The position numbers and the translations under genes were made by a program. Under the pieces are notes generated by a model that was not told where the DNA came from, searched no databases, and saw nothing but the letters and a program-made list of their open reading frames with translations. A stretch of DNA of 38,017 nucleotides from Nemertoderma westbladi (lineage: Eukaryota; Xenacoelomorpha; Nemertodermatida; Nemertodermatidae), in NCBI GenBank assembly GCA_032718475.1, contig JAUCBJ010002749.1:1-38017 (forward strand). The letters run 5' to 3'. This document shows, one piece after another, positions 10,964 through 21,197 of the stretch (position 1 is the stretch's first letter; each line of letters begins with the position of its first letter).

Positions 10964-11976
10964 ATCACCAAGTACTTACAGTTTCTAAGTTATTTTTAGT
11001 TTAGTTTTGCACGAGTTGACAGGTTTCTAGGCAGGCTAAAATGCCATCGAGTGCTAAACTTATACACTTAATAGAATACCTGAAATTAATTATAGCTGAA
11101 TTAATTAGCTGAAATTAATGACCAACCCCGCGTGTGTCATGTCCAGTTCATTGTACATGTCGAGGCGTAATTGCCTATTATTTCCCTCCACTTCAATAAA
11201 TCTTTTAGACGATTGAAACCCGGGATGTTGAAGAAGTCACTCAAAATATTTGGAATTTAAAAGCGAGAGTATAATAATTAATAACAACAAGAGCACAAAT
11301 AAATTCTCTCAACAAAATTTAATTTAGAAACATTCAACCTCGTTCGAAACTTCACCAGTAAGTAACAACACACCAAAGGGTAATAGGGTGGGTTAGAACC
11401 AGGATACAGGGATGTGAGTCAGGAAAGTTACGAAAATTACTCTACTTCCTTAAAATACACCTACTTAATGAAATTTAATAAAGAGAAGCAAGTTTGTTAA
11501 GTAGGTACCGGGTATGTAAATAACATTGTAAACTTGATAGCTAGAAAAATAATAATCTTACATACCGGTTCCTATAATATGACCTTAAGGTGATACCGAA
11601 CGAATTAGATAAAGTATAGTACTGCACTGTTCCGTTGTTCCATACAAGAAAAAAAATCAAAATTATAAGACATGTCCTGCATCTTAAACTCTTAGGTGTG
11701 CAGTAATCTTTAAAAAATTAGACAAAAAGTTCGGAAATGGGGCAAAAAACTTTCCTGAAAACACAAAACACCCAACTAACGTAAACAAACGACCATATGA
11801 ATTACAAATTACGTACGTCAAATTATATGAAACACACCAATAAGTTTTAGATAATAAATAAATAATTAATTATACTAAAATAATGTTTCAGTATAACGTC
11901 ATTCGCTTACGCAACAATACCCGTAATCGCCGCCCAGCACCCAATCAACGCCACGGAACCGTAGTGACGACTCAAT
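10964..11976. other. Intergenic stretch, including the probable COPB1 3' untranslated region
   Basis: No gene is recognised. On the minus strand, downstream of the COPB1 stop, no AATAAA was found down to about 11280. The nearest variant is ATTAAA, the complement of 11474-11479, which would give a 3' untranslated region of about 500 bases. This assignment is weak. Confidence 0.4.
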
Positions 11977-14163
11977 CTAAACGGTGACGCGCAATTGATG
12001 ACCGCTCTTCTGACTGAGATTGATTTTATCCCCCAAGGACAGCGCCATTCCCTGACTCTTTGCGCGGATACGGACGTGTCCGGTGACCGGGCTGTTTGGT
12101 CCGCCGCACTGCTCGACCGACACGTTGGCCAGGGCGTCCTCCCCGAAGATGGACCGAGCGTAGAGATTAGCCGCCATGAAGCCACAGTCCCCGCTGAGGG
12201 CCTTCCCGGGGGTCAGACACCGCATGTTGGTACTCGCCATGATGTGCTCCAGGTAGGCGTGGAGATCAGTGATCGAGGTGGTCACGCTGATCTTATTCTC
12301 CCATTCGAACTCGGCCCACATCTGGCGGAACTCGGCGTCGGTGCAGCACGCCGGCACGATGTAGTCCATGATGTCGATGTGAATGTCGCTGAGGACGACG
12401 ACATTACGGTCGCTGGCAGCGCCGCTCACGTCGTAAACAATGTTACCGAAGATTATTCCGTTCTCCGTGCTGGTAACCTTGACGCTCGCCTTTATGTTGG
12501 CGCAATCTCGTGGCGCCAACACCATCGGCGATGGTTTCTCTACCAGTTTTAGGTCGCCCAGTGTCGCCAACTCCAGAGTGAGCGCTTGCAATGTGTCCGG
12601 GGTTTGATTGACAACCAACACGTCCAATAGGATGTCGTATTGATTGACGTGAACGTAAGCCTCGGCGTAAACTGGGTCCGAAAACCCAGTGAGTTGCGTC
12701 ACCTTACTGAGTTTTGTCATGGAGAAACTCAGGGGTTCTTTCTTCTGGGTCGTCCCCAACGCCTGCAGCAAACTCATCTCCAACTGGTTCTCCGCTGAAC
12801 TCAGATCATTCTTACTCAAAAGCTGAGAGAAACTAATAAGGTCGTCGGCGTGGTCTTTAACTTCGCTCTTGTCTTTAGTTTTGTTTGAATCCAAGTTATC
12901 CTTATGCAGAGCTTCTAATAAAGAATTCAAACTATTCCGATATTCTTGCCGACAAATAACTTGGAATCCTCGATCTGCATCAGCCCGTTCGCTTAGGACT
13001 CGCAGACAGAAGGCGATGTGACTGTAATCGTCATCACTAATCGCTTTCTTCGGCAGCCCCGACTTCCCGAGGTGTAGGATCGTCGTCATTAGTAACATTG
13101 ACTCGGCGAGGAAAGCGTTCTGTTTCCGCGGCGATTCTGGTACCAACTCCACGTAGAGGGTGGCGAGTTTAGCGAGGCAAGTGGACAACGAGGCCCCGAT
13201 GAAGAAGTCGCCATCCATTAGGAATCCGCGCAACGGCGGTCTGCGGGCGACGGAGGAGGACGGGGCCACACGGGAGGTCAACGCGGACTGCGTCGCGTAG
13301 GTTCCGTCCGCGGTTACCAGTTTAGCGACGGGCGTCGCGGCGGGTTCGAGCGACTCAGTGGGCGCCTCGCCCGCCGCTTGTCGCAACTCGTCCGCCACTA
13401 TCGGGATCTCCCCGACGCTGTTCCGGATCTGCGTCATGATGAGTTGGATGTCCTCGACAGAGTTGGCGAACTCTCCGAGGATCCAGAGCGCGGCGCGGAT
13501 GATCTTAACGTTGGTTATCGTTCGGAACACGTCGAGGAGAACATTGACAATGAGTGACTTTAGGGAGGAGTGGGTGGAGATGACCTCGCGAAGGAAGATG
13601 AGCACATCGGCGGCGGCGAGGACGTTGCTATCCCCGAGGAAGTCGACGAGAACCGGGATGACCTGGTGAGCGACGTCGGGGAACTTTACGGTGCACTGGT
13701 GAAGAGTGCGCACCAGCAGTTGCCGATACTTACCGGTGTCCTCGTGGGACTCCACGTTGTGCGTCTTACTCACCTCCTTCTTGAGGACCAAGACCAACTC
13801 CTCGATGTTGCGGGAGGTTACCAGATCGAGGACGAGGTCGAGAGTTCGCTTGCGGACCTCGAGGTCGGATGCGGCGATGATACGGACGACGTCCATGACG
13901 AGGGTCTGGAGGACGCGCTCGTGGGCCGGGTCGTCCTTGAGTCCGACGAGGCGGTTGAGCACGATGAGTTTGACATTGTTGTCGCTCTCCTTGGTAATGA
14001 GGTCGATGTAGCAGGTGGCTGCGGCCCGCACCGCGGTGGGGGCGCTGGATAGGGTGACCAAGGTCCCGGCAGCCTCGTACCGGACTGAGGGACTGCTGCT
14101 CTGGAGGAGGTTGTAGATACATCGAATAAACTTAGAACGCTCCGTTGGATTGTTGTAACAAAC
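11977..14163 (-). CDS. COPB1: Coatomer subunit beta, exon 2 (residues 234-961)
   Basis: This exon encodes 728 residues, from [20 protein letters not shown] to the stop TAG. It gives the rest of the alpha-solenoid ([30 protein letters not shown]), the middle [13 protein letters not shown] segment, and the conserved C-terminal appendage ([62 protein letters not shown]). Beta-COP is one of seven subunits of the COPI coat, which forms Golgi-to-ER and intra-Golgi vesicles. The acceptor is CACTAG/GTT at 14164-14163, in phase with exon 1 (K then V). With exon 1 the protein has 961 residues, against 953 in human. The last nine residues (SGHQLRVTV) differ from the human KTSI-type end. GC content is well above the flanks, as expected for a conserved coding exon. 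Confidence 0.97.
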   Translation of the reverse strand, partial: VCYNNPTERSKFIRCIYNLLQSSSPSVRYEAAGTLVTLSSAPTAVRAAATCYIDLITKESDNNVKLIVLNRLVGLKDDPAHERVLQTLVMDVVRIIAASDLEVRKRTLDLVLDLVTSRNIEELVLVLKKEVSKTHNVESHEDTGKYRQLLVRTLHQCTVKFPDVAHQVIPVLVDFLGDSNVLAAADVLIFLREVISTHSSLKSLIVNVLLDVFRTITNVKIIRAALWILGEFANSVEDIQLIMTQIRNSVGEIPIVADELRQAAGEAPTESLEPAATPVAKLVTADGTYATQSALTSRVAPSSSVARRPPLRGFLMDGDFFIGASLSTCLAKLATLYVELVPESPRKQNAFLAESMLLMTTILHLGKSGLPKKAISDDDYSHIAFCLRVLSERADADRGFQVICRQEYRNSLNSLLEALHKDNLDSNKTKDKSEVKDHADDLISFSQLLSKNDLSSAENQLEMSLLQALGTTQKKEPLSFSMTKLSKVTQLTGFSDPVYAEAYVHVNQYDILLDVLVVNQTPDTLQALTLELATLGDLKLVEKPSPMVLAPRDCANIKASVKVTSTENGIIFGNIVYDVSGAASDRNVVVLSDIHIDIMDYIVPACCTDAEFRQMWAEFEWENKISVTTSITDLHAYLEHIMASTNMRCLTPGKALSGDCGFMAANLYARSIFGEDALANVSVEQCGGPNSPVTGHVRIRAKSQGMALSLGDKINLSQKSGHQLRVTV

Positions 14164-16540
14164 CTAGTGATATAAAAAACGTAATAAAACAGACTCAGCA
14201 ATATAATGATAAAAACATATCGTAAGAATAACATTATAAGAAAATGAATTAAAGTTAAATCACTCATGGGGTTGATTTGCATCTTGTTGCGTTGCTTGCC
14301 GGTCGTTCTGTCGGTTGGTCTGTCTGTCGCGTAATATTTGGAGGCTAATAACCTTTGATGAAAAATCATTAATGATATTAAACCTAACTTAGTAAATATG
14401 TACTCTGTCAAAAGTCTGAAATATAATTTGCGAGGGGGACTCAACAGATTTCCAGAGTCCCACTAGAGGGCGACTAGGCAACGGTTGGTATATGATAGCG
14501 GTAGCCGTGCCCGTTCCGTTCCGTATACTAAGCCTGCTTACTTCGCTACTAAGCCTGCTTACTTCGCTACTAAGCCTGCTTACTTCGCTAAGGATTCACG
14601 AACGAGTTCCACAGCTGCCTTATACTTCTTTATTTGTATCGTTTTTAGTATTTTATAAACAATAACTTATTGTAAAAGACAACCACATAAATTAATTGTG
14701 AGTGTTTCTTTATAACGATACTGATTTTTTTTAGGCTAACGGCTGACAATATAATAAACATTCTAAAAATAATTTATAAAAATAGTGCCAGGGCTTTCAT
14801 AAGGACCGGTCCACCAATAACAAAGCGAGTTATTCCATCTTGAGGAAAGGGGTGCATCAATTCCGCTGGGTAATCTTTGTCCTAGGACGGCGACTGAAAC
14901 CGGCCCTAGCCTGGCGACACAGTAATAAATATCACTAAGGCGATGACTGAACTAGGTTCGCATAAGGACCGAGCTAACTGGGAAACTTTAAATGAGGATT
15001 GGACACGGTTTTTATGCTTTTTTACAAATTTAATTTCTATTTCATCTAGAGATAACTTTTATAAAAATTCCAACTTTGAAACCGTTTAGCAAGATATCTT
15101 TTACTTTGCGAGATATGTCTGTCTATCCGTTTGTATGTCGGTCTGTCCGTTAGTATGTCTCCAAAACAACAGAAAATATCTATCTCTCTAAGAACATTTA
15201 CGGATTTTCTTGGTCGGTGACTTAATTTCCAATGTCACTATTCAAATTTGGCGTCATCGTTTATGTCTGTATGCCTGTCACTCTGTCCGTCAAAATATAA
15301 CCGACAGCTTGTCAACTAAACGGAAAATTTGAAATTTATAGAATGTTAACACTGACACTGGAAATGAATTCTGCGACCAGGAAAAGGCCATGGCAAAAAT
15401 GTTTGCATGGATTTGTGCTTTCTTGTTGCTACCGGTACACATTTATACATATCAACAGACAGTTTTTGCGCGGGAAGGTTCAGATTTTAATGGCGTATTT
15501 CTGAAAATGTAAATGTGAACATTTGCACATTTTTGCAGAAAAAATGTTCCGTGCCCCGTATTTATGAACCGTTCCCGCTAAACCTTATCTACAAGGCTGC
15601 ACTAACAAAAAGTTTTTTTTACTTTACTTTTTTTTTTTACAAATTTAATAAAAAAATAAAATTTAATGTACTGCCATTGGCCATTTGGTGTTCTCAAATT
15701 AAAAAAATTGTGTGATACCAATTGTCTTTTACGTATCCTGAATCAACATGCCAACTTTTAGAGTCACAAATTTAATATTAAGGGGCAAGGGGCATTTTTA
15801 ACATTTAGTTAATAATTAAAATAACAAAAATTTTTGTTTACAAATTATCATTGGCATACCTGGCACATAGACAGCCCCCCCCCCCCCCCCCCCACTGTGA
15901 TTAACTCACAGTATTTAAGCCTGGGACCAATCCCAGTTATGAATACCGCGGTATATTATTATATAAATGCTCACAACTAATGCTTTTTAAAGAAATAGCT
16001 ACGTACAAACGTAAATATAATGGGAATTTCGATCGCTCATACCCAATTAACAACTAAATTTAAATTTATTTTTTTTCAGGATGGGAAGGCCAATCCAGTG
16101 TCCTTTTCCAGTGTCCACGATTTCACATGTCCTCTATTTCACTGTCTTAGGGGAGACAGTTTTTTTTATTCAATCGCCAAAAAAACTCAATATATAAAAT
16201 AAATATAGGCATGATAAACTGCGATATAGTAATTTACGTTTTAAATTGTTGTATCACATCGCTGCATCGGGACTACATTAAAATTATATATTTAGCCTAA
16301 GTTTTGTTATTTTATAGTAAGTGACGAACCTGGTATAAAAAATAGAGTATAAAAAAATAACATGTAATATATACAATTTAAAAAAATAACCAAAAAACAT
16401 GTTGACTTTTATATCTATTATTAAATTATTCAATAGGCCTAAACAAATAAATATTTGATTTATAAAGGTATCGGTAGCCCAAATCACATTGATATAAATG
16501 AAACAACCGCAATGTCGAGCTAAAGAGAAGATAATCTCAC
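14164..16540 (-). other. COPB1: COPB1 intron (2377 bp)
   Basis: On the minus strand the intron starts GTGAGATTAT at 16540 and ends ATATCACTAG at 14164. Both ends fit the GT-AG rule and join two complete codons. Inside are three exact copies of a 21-bp unit (14526-14588), a C run near 15876-15893, and AT-rich DNA without coding frames. No other gene is seen in it. Confidence 0.93.
14526..14588 (+). repeat. Three exact 21-bp tandem units
   Basis: TACTAAGCCTGCTTACTTCG plus C is repeated three times without change inside the COPB1 intron. The perfect identity suggests a recent expansion. Confidence 0.95.
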
Positions 16541-17239
16541 CTTATAAACGAGTTCCACAATAACTAGCTGGAGAATATCGCCGAAGTTATGCACCTGATC
16601 GATGCAACCACTGAGGTACTCAAGCGCCCGCTCCTGGTCTGCGTGGACCAGCATCATAAAGGCGTTCCGCTTACACGACATATCCTGTTCCTTCTCTAGG
16701 AACTCGAGAACCAGCTCCGGGGCGTCGGGAATAAGGAAGTCGAAGTTCTTATAGATAGTAAATATTGCGAGAATCGCGTTTCGACGAACGTACGCGATGC
16801 GGTGCTCCAGACACTGCCGTATCGCCGGCATCAACGGCTCGAGGAGCTCAGACTCCTTGAGTTTACAGAGGAAGCGGAGCGTAGATCCACGGATAAACTC
16901 GTTGGAATGCTGCAGGTCTTTCCGGTACGCGTCGCAAACTAGAATCATTTCGTGGAGGAGTTTCCCGTCGCCGGAGGTTTTGGGAACGATTTCCCAGTAG
17001 AGGAGGAGCAACCTCTTCAACTCGTGGTTGTCCTGCGGCAGGACGAATCGGATGATCGTCATCAAAAGAGACGGCATTCGCTCGCCGTTTAGGATAAGAA
17101 ATATTGTTTTCTTGAGCGCCGCTATTTTGATCTTGACGTTGCCATTTTCGAGGTCGTGTTTTAAGTCGGCTTCGGTTTGCTCATTGTCGCTCGGGCTCTT
17201 AATTAGCGTGAAGCAAGGTTGCTCCGATGTTATAGACAT
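16541..17239 (-). CDS. COPB1: Coatomer subunit beta, exon 1 (residues 1-233)
   Basis: The exon encodes 233 residues starting [13 protein letters not shown]. It contains the highly conserved N-terminal solenoid of beta-[105 protein letters not shown] and [15 protein letters not shown]. This part of the coat contacts Arf1-GTP and the gamma/delta/zeta subunits in the known family. The ATG has A at -3, and an in-frame TAA lies nine bases upstream, so this is the coding start unless a leader exon is spliced in. The donor is TATAAG/GTGAGA at 16541-16540. Confidence 0.97.
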
Positions 17240-17382
17240 CTTGGTTTATTTTATACCGGTACAGCGGTATGTTCAGATGTTGAATGACTGGATGAATAAA
17301 TGCAGAAATGTGATAAATTAAAAAACTAGCCTACAGACTGACAGATCCGTACCTTCTGACCTTCAGCCTTGCCTCAAGACTG

Positions 17383-17865
17383 GAATCCATACACTTCATT
17401 GCACTTTGCGCCGGATTAATCCGGCGCGCTTTACAATAAAAGCGCGCCAATGTGGCGCGCTCGAAAATCGTAAAGTGCGCCGGCTTTGGCGTGTGGCTCT
17501 CCCAAAAATAATAACCGGCGCCGATTTGTTGGTTTAACAATTAAACGGAAGTGCGTTAAAAATTGCATTAGCTGTTAAAAAAATTCGGCTCGCTCGCTGG
17601 CCTTTCTTTTTTCTGTTGTAGGCCTATGATTACTGCTGTACTGCTGAACAGGGACAGGTACAGGGTACAGCAGTAGGCCTACTGACTTTGGCAGACTATG
17701 GTTACAATCCTTTAAAATTGAATTGGTGCGGCGCTCTTCAAAATTGTTTCAATGTGCGGCGCGCTTAAAAATTTCGTTGGCGCGGGGTTTGCTTTGAAAT
17801 TGCATCGGCGCGCATAAATATTGGGCGGCGCACTATCCGGCGCACTTTTTGGATGGATTCCATAC
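17383..17865. repeat. GC-rich inverted-repeat stretch upstream of COPB1
   Basis: Both ends carry the same words inverted: GGAATCCAT then GTGCGCCGGAT-type sequence (left 17387-17425, right 17830-17863). Between them GCGCGC or GGCGC blocks recur about every 20-35 bases at 17425-17500 and 17725-17840, each followed by a short run such as TTTAAAAATTT, on both strands. It could be a decayed TIR element or an array of protein-binding sites in the COPB1 promoter zone. No coding frame is convincing. Confidence 0.5.
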
Positions 17866-18029
17866 CGTAACTTTGGCCTAATTTTTACATTCAATGCAAG
17901 GCCTGTCAAACGAACTCAAAATAAATAATGTTTTTATGGTTTTAAAACCATAAGTCCGAGGTGTATTTTACATAGAGCAACCTTGCAACCGACCTCAGAG
18001 GTTGTGAGGTTGCTTTTTTTAATTTCTCG

Positions 18030-18075
18030 AGTAGGCCAATGTTACCCTGAGAAAGGCTAACATTGGCCTATCACT
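18030..18075. repeat. Inverted AGGCCAATGTTA repeat
   Basis: TAGGCCAATGTTA at 18032 is followed 12 bases later by its complement TAACATTGGCCTA, giving a short hairpin. A related word (CAACATTGGCCTA) is at 18165. Similar words AGGCCAAAGTTACC occur twice near 21957-21990, on the far side of the pogo remnant, so these may be the remains of that element's ends. Confidence 0.55.
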
Positions 18076-18449
18076 ATACTGTGTCGTTGTAGTAAGCACC
18101 ATATTAAAAACATAAACATAAAAACATAAAACCTAAAATAAAACTAAAAACTAAAAAAATAATGCAACATTGGCCTAGTTGAATGTTTTTGAAAAAAGAA
18201 AACGGAGCCTAAAAATTTAGGCTATATAAGACACCGATGCATACAGCATATCCAAATATAATTAGCACAAAAATCATTACATCCACAAGTACAATAATAG
18301 GCATACAAGTACAAATATACAGACAACAGACAAGAAGTATTAAGAAGATTGAAATAATACATTGAAACGACACTAGATACCAGTAATATAATACAAAATA
18401 CACTATCGTCATGCAGTTCATTGTCAGTTGTTCTGTTCTCATTACTGGT

Positions 18450-18910
18450 ATGTGCATGAGCACAAACATCTCTAGCTTCCTTTCCCTTGCCAACAGATCT
18501 CTCCACGCAGATAGCATGGTACCACTTGTCACAATCATTAGTGTCACAAGCTTCCCAGTCGATTAAATATCCCTTGGGATGATTAGGAGGATTTAAATCA
18601 TTGCACAAACTACAGTCACTTCATCATTAATAATCGCGACTTTATTGCTACTAATCGTTACTCCATCGTTACTAATCTCATTACCGGTAGAAGTAGAGAC
18701 AGAGGTCGTTGAATCGTATGCGTCGTCAGATGACTCGTCTTCACTTGAACTTGAATGGCTATCACCGATTGATCTCCCAGCCTCGACTGTTATCTTTGTC
18801 CTCTTAACTTTGTTCGTCTTCGTGTAGCTTAATGAAGCCTGTGCATCTGGCGTTGATCCTCCTCTGAGATCTTTAAGAAGATCAATAACAACCGAATCAA
18901 CAGCTGGAGC
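18450..18910 (-). pseudogene. pogo-like transposase remnant, 3' part with PHD finger
   Basis: Reading leftwards from 18910 the minus strand gives AAPAVDSVVIDLLKDLRGG, a basic stretch KTNKVKRTKITVEAGRSI, then an acidic Ser-rich linker (HSSSSEDESSDD). This order is typical of the C-terminal tail of pogo/Tigger-type DDE transposases in animals. A frame change near 18610 leads into a PHD-type zinc finger: CSLC (18614-18603), then WEACDTNDCDKWYHAIC, so the ligand pattern C-x2-C, C-x4-C, H-x2-C is visible. The last Cys pair is reduced to one Cys-Ala-His (VCAHAH). Known PHD fingers read histone H3 tails; here that role is only inference. The frameshift shows that it is dead. Confidence 0.7.
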
Positions 18911-19097
18911 GGCTCTATCACATATGGGGACCCGTGATTTTTCGCTACCTGCAATCAGCTGAACAAACACAAGCCTACAGGCTGACAGGCACTATACTGC
19001 AACTGCTATTGCTACAGGTAGGCTATACTGCTATTAGGTATTACCGGTCAGCCGGTACCGATACTGTATTATTATAGTTGATTATTTGATTTATTGA

Positions 19098-20227
19098 TTA
19101 TGGCGAAATGTACCGGTATCGCTGGTGGTACCTCTAGTTCGGATTGGCCTACAGCACTATGCACTATGTCGTGATGAACTTTGCACCTTTGATTGTGCCA
19201 AGGACCTTTCTTTGAGGCAACTCTATGAAGGTTCGTCAATGTCTATTTGGGAGTGGTGGGTAGCACACAAACTTGGTCCTGTGGTAACACCAGAGTGCAG
19301 TTATTGCTGTCAACAAATGAAACTATGTGAAAGGAAGTCGCGTTCCATTAAACGACCCTGTGTTACCATGCTTTATTATGAATGCAAGAAAAACCAGTGT
19401 GGTCGGAGCAAGATAGCCGCTAGAACCACGGACAGCGGCGGGTATTTTGGTTCCGGCGGTACGCTTGATCACCAAACCGCGTTCGGAATTTTACACGCAG
19501 TTTGCCATGGCTTTACAGACCAGCAGATTGAAAGGGAATTCCGTATCCACTACAACACCGTAACCAACTACGTTAACTATGTTACCGAGGTTATCGCTGT
19601 CTTCAACGAGATGGACTACGCTGCATCAGGAGGTACGATGATGAATGGGCAGTTTGATGAAACTGCAGTATCCAAAAGGAAGTACCATCGCGGTAAAAGA
19701 GTGAGGAAGGACTCGACTCAGTGGTTAGCGACTGCGGTAGACGTTTCGCCATCAAAGAAGGCGAGAAAACTGTACGCGAAACCGGTGCCTAATCGTACTG
19801 GCCCAGTCCTTAGGGAACCCATTGTCCATCTCGCAGCAAGGCGCAGTACGGTTGCAACGGATGCTCATAAGAGTTACCACGCAATTGGAAAGTCAGTCAG
19901 GCGAGACCTATTCCACAATCTGACAATGTCGTCAACCACAGCAGAAAGCGTAAGGATGGTCCACGGTTTGTGAATGATGATGGGTTTCATACGAATCACA
20001 TAGAAACTGTACACGCCAGCCTCAAACGACAGTTGAGACGCCAATTCTGGCAAGTTAAGTGTCGTGGTGACATTGTTAGCAACAATAAGATACAGTTTGT
20101 CGTATTCAAAGGGAACTGTGCCCGTAGCAAAGTCCCTCAAGATCCGTTGGTTGCGTGGCTCAGGATTGCTAAGAAGGGTATCCGTGATGCATTGGAGTTT
20201 GGCAGTGACGATGATATGGAAAGTTAG
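19098..20227 (+). pseudogene. Merlin/IS1016-type DDE transposase, one frameshift
   Basis: The first frame (open from 19098, first ATG at 19239) holds a zinc-ribbon-like CSYC...CKKNQC, then the catalytic domain with FDETAVSKRKYHRGKR (first Asp, about 19656) and TDAHKSYHAIG (second Asp, about 19860). The third acidic residue is in another frame: HTNHIETVHASLKR (Glu at 20003-20005), with VVNHS just before it. The frames must switch between about 19875 and 19935, so one small indel has broken the gene. The family (IS1595/ISXO2-like in bacteria, Merlin in animals) cuts and pastes DNA with this DDE triad. The start is uncertain because homologous sequence seems to extend upstream of the first ATG. 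A GTG at 19125 would not be used as a start in an animal. Confidence 0.85.
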
Positions 20228-20465
20228 ACTGCTATAGAATACTCTTTATATCTTAGGCCCTATATATGTTACCGGTATAGATTTCCATGGTATTGATTTT
20301 ATTTTATATTGTTGGCAAACTTGGCATTAGGCCTATGTAATTACTGAATTAATTACTGAATTAATCAAATTCTAATTAATAATCAGTTTATATCACCTGA
20401 TCATATATTCTCAGAATTTTACTATACAGGCATATAAAAAGGTGTGAGTTTGGGGGTGGCAGTGG

Positions 20466-20612
20466 TTTCGTTTGAGCACCGGTAGAATGTCAATTTCACT
20501 AAAAAAATAAAAGTTGTTTCGTCAGTTCGTTTGAGCACCGGTTGAATGTCAATTTCATTAAAAATAATCAAAGTGATTTCATTTGAGCACCGGTAAATTT
20601 ACTAAAAAAAAT
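20466..20612 (+). repeat. Three subterminal repeats inside the Merlin element
   Basis: TTTGAGCACCGGT followed by GAATGTCAATTTCA-like sequence and an A-rich end occurs at 20471, 20530 and 20582, with spacings of 59 and 52 bases. The third copy runs into the right TIR. Subterminal repeats like this often bind the transposase in DNA transposons; that role is inference here. Confidence 0.75.
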
Positions 20613-20654
20613 GAAATCACGGGTCCGCATATGTGACATTCCCGCCACTGGAGC

Positions 20655-21197
20655 AACTGACGTCGAATCGGTGGTTGTCCTAGGAAGTCTCTCAAGGACT
20701 CGTTGACGATTCAGTGGAGAAATACCAGCTTTGTCGAATCCAGCAACAAGATTATCCGGCCCTTTACCAAACCCGATCTTATCAACTAATTATTTTAGTA
20801 GACCTGGAAATCGTAGGGATTGGGACTGCGATTTTCTGCGGAATTCTTTGAACTGCGAAATGTTTTGACCTTGGGATTTCAAATAAGAACTCACCATGCT
20901 GCCATGTGACGCACATCATCCATGTCTAAAGGGAATCCCCATTCACAGAGGAGATTGATTCTATCAGCAAAAACGGCCAGCTTCAGCTGAGAACACCACA
21001 GGATGGCCCACTGGTTTAGAGTGTTCTCCTTTCAACTTGTACTTCAAAGTACTCATTGGTATCCGATACTCAGCAGCAGCCTCGTACTAACTACACTGGT
21101 CCGACCTGATCTTCGCCAATGCCTCTTCCAACCGAGCCGAGCCACAATTTGCGTAGCTTCTTACCGACCTCCCCCGCTTTAACCCCCCCTTCCCCAT
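20655..21197 (-). pseudogene. pogo-like transposase remnant, 5' part (HTH) and C-terminal block, core deleted
   Basis: The minus strand from the ATG at 21197 reads MGKGGLKRGRSVRSYAN, then EEALAKIRSD, a break, YEAAAEYRIPMSTLKYKLKG and HSKPVGHP. This is the psq-type helix-turn-helix of pogo transposases, with the usual IP-STL and K-KG-H words. It continues in another frame as VFADRINLLCEWGFPLDMDD and VRHMAAW. A short stretch of about 105 bp starting GTGAGT and ending TTAG follows. Then comes the post-catalytic block LVDKIGFGKGPDNLVAGFDK, AGISPLNRQRVLERLP and RTTTDSTSVAP, cut by the Merlin insertion. The whole DDE catalytic domain is missing. Several frame breaks confirm a fossil. Confidence 0.78.

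Larger units (their letters stand above)
18911..20647 (+). mobile_element. Merlin (IS1016-like) DNA transposon, nested in the pogo remnant
   Basis: The ends share an inverted repeat: TCACATATGGGGACCCGTGA on the left (18918 onward) and its complement with one change on the right (to about 20636), with GG at both tips. CTGGAGC lies directly outside each end (18904-18910 and 20648-20654), the remains of a 7-8 bp target duplication; Merlin elements make 8-9 bp. Removing the element and one CTGGAGC joins the two pogo halves in the same reading frame (VAP + AVDS), direct support for the borders. The element carries one plus-strand transposase, now frameshifted. Confidence 0.82.

Noticed and set aside
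11995-14052. Long plus-strand frames opposite COPB1 (for example 185 and 160 codons)
   Set aside because: They are antisense shadows of a GC-rich conserved exon; the minus frame matches COPB1 throughout.
17250-17259. TATAAAATAA on the minus strand just before the COPB1 ATG
   Set aside because: It lies about 12 bases from the start codon, too close to act as a TATA box for a transcript including this ATG.
18645-18827. Plus-strand frame with a hydrophobic end
   Set aside because: It is the antisense of the Ser/Asp-rich linker of the pogo tail, which makes sense only on the minus strand.
20613-20708. A plus-strand peptide resembling the pogo stretch SRVPICD
   Set aside because: It first suggested an inverted gene duplication. 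The similarity comes from the Merlin TIR being present at both ends; the outer sequence is coding only on the minus strand.
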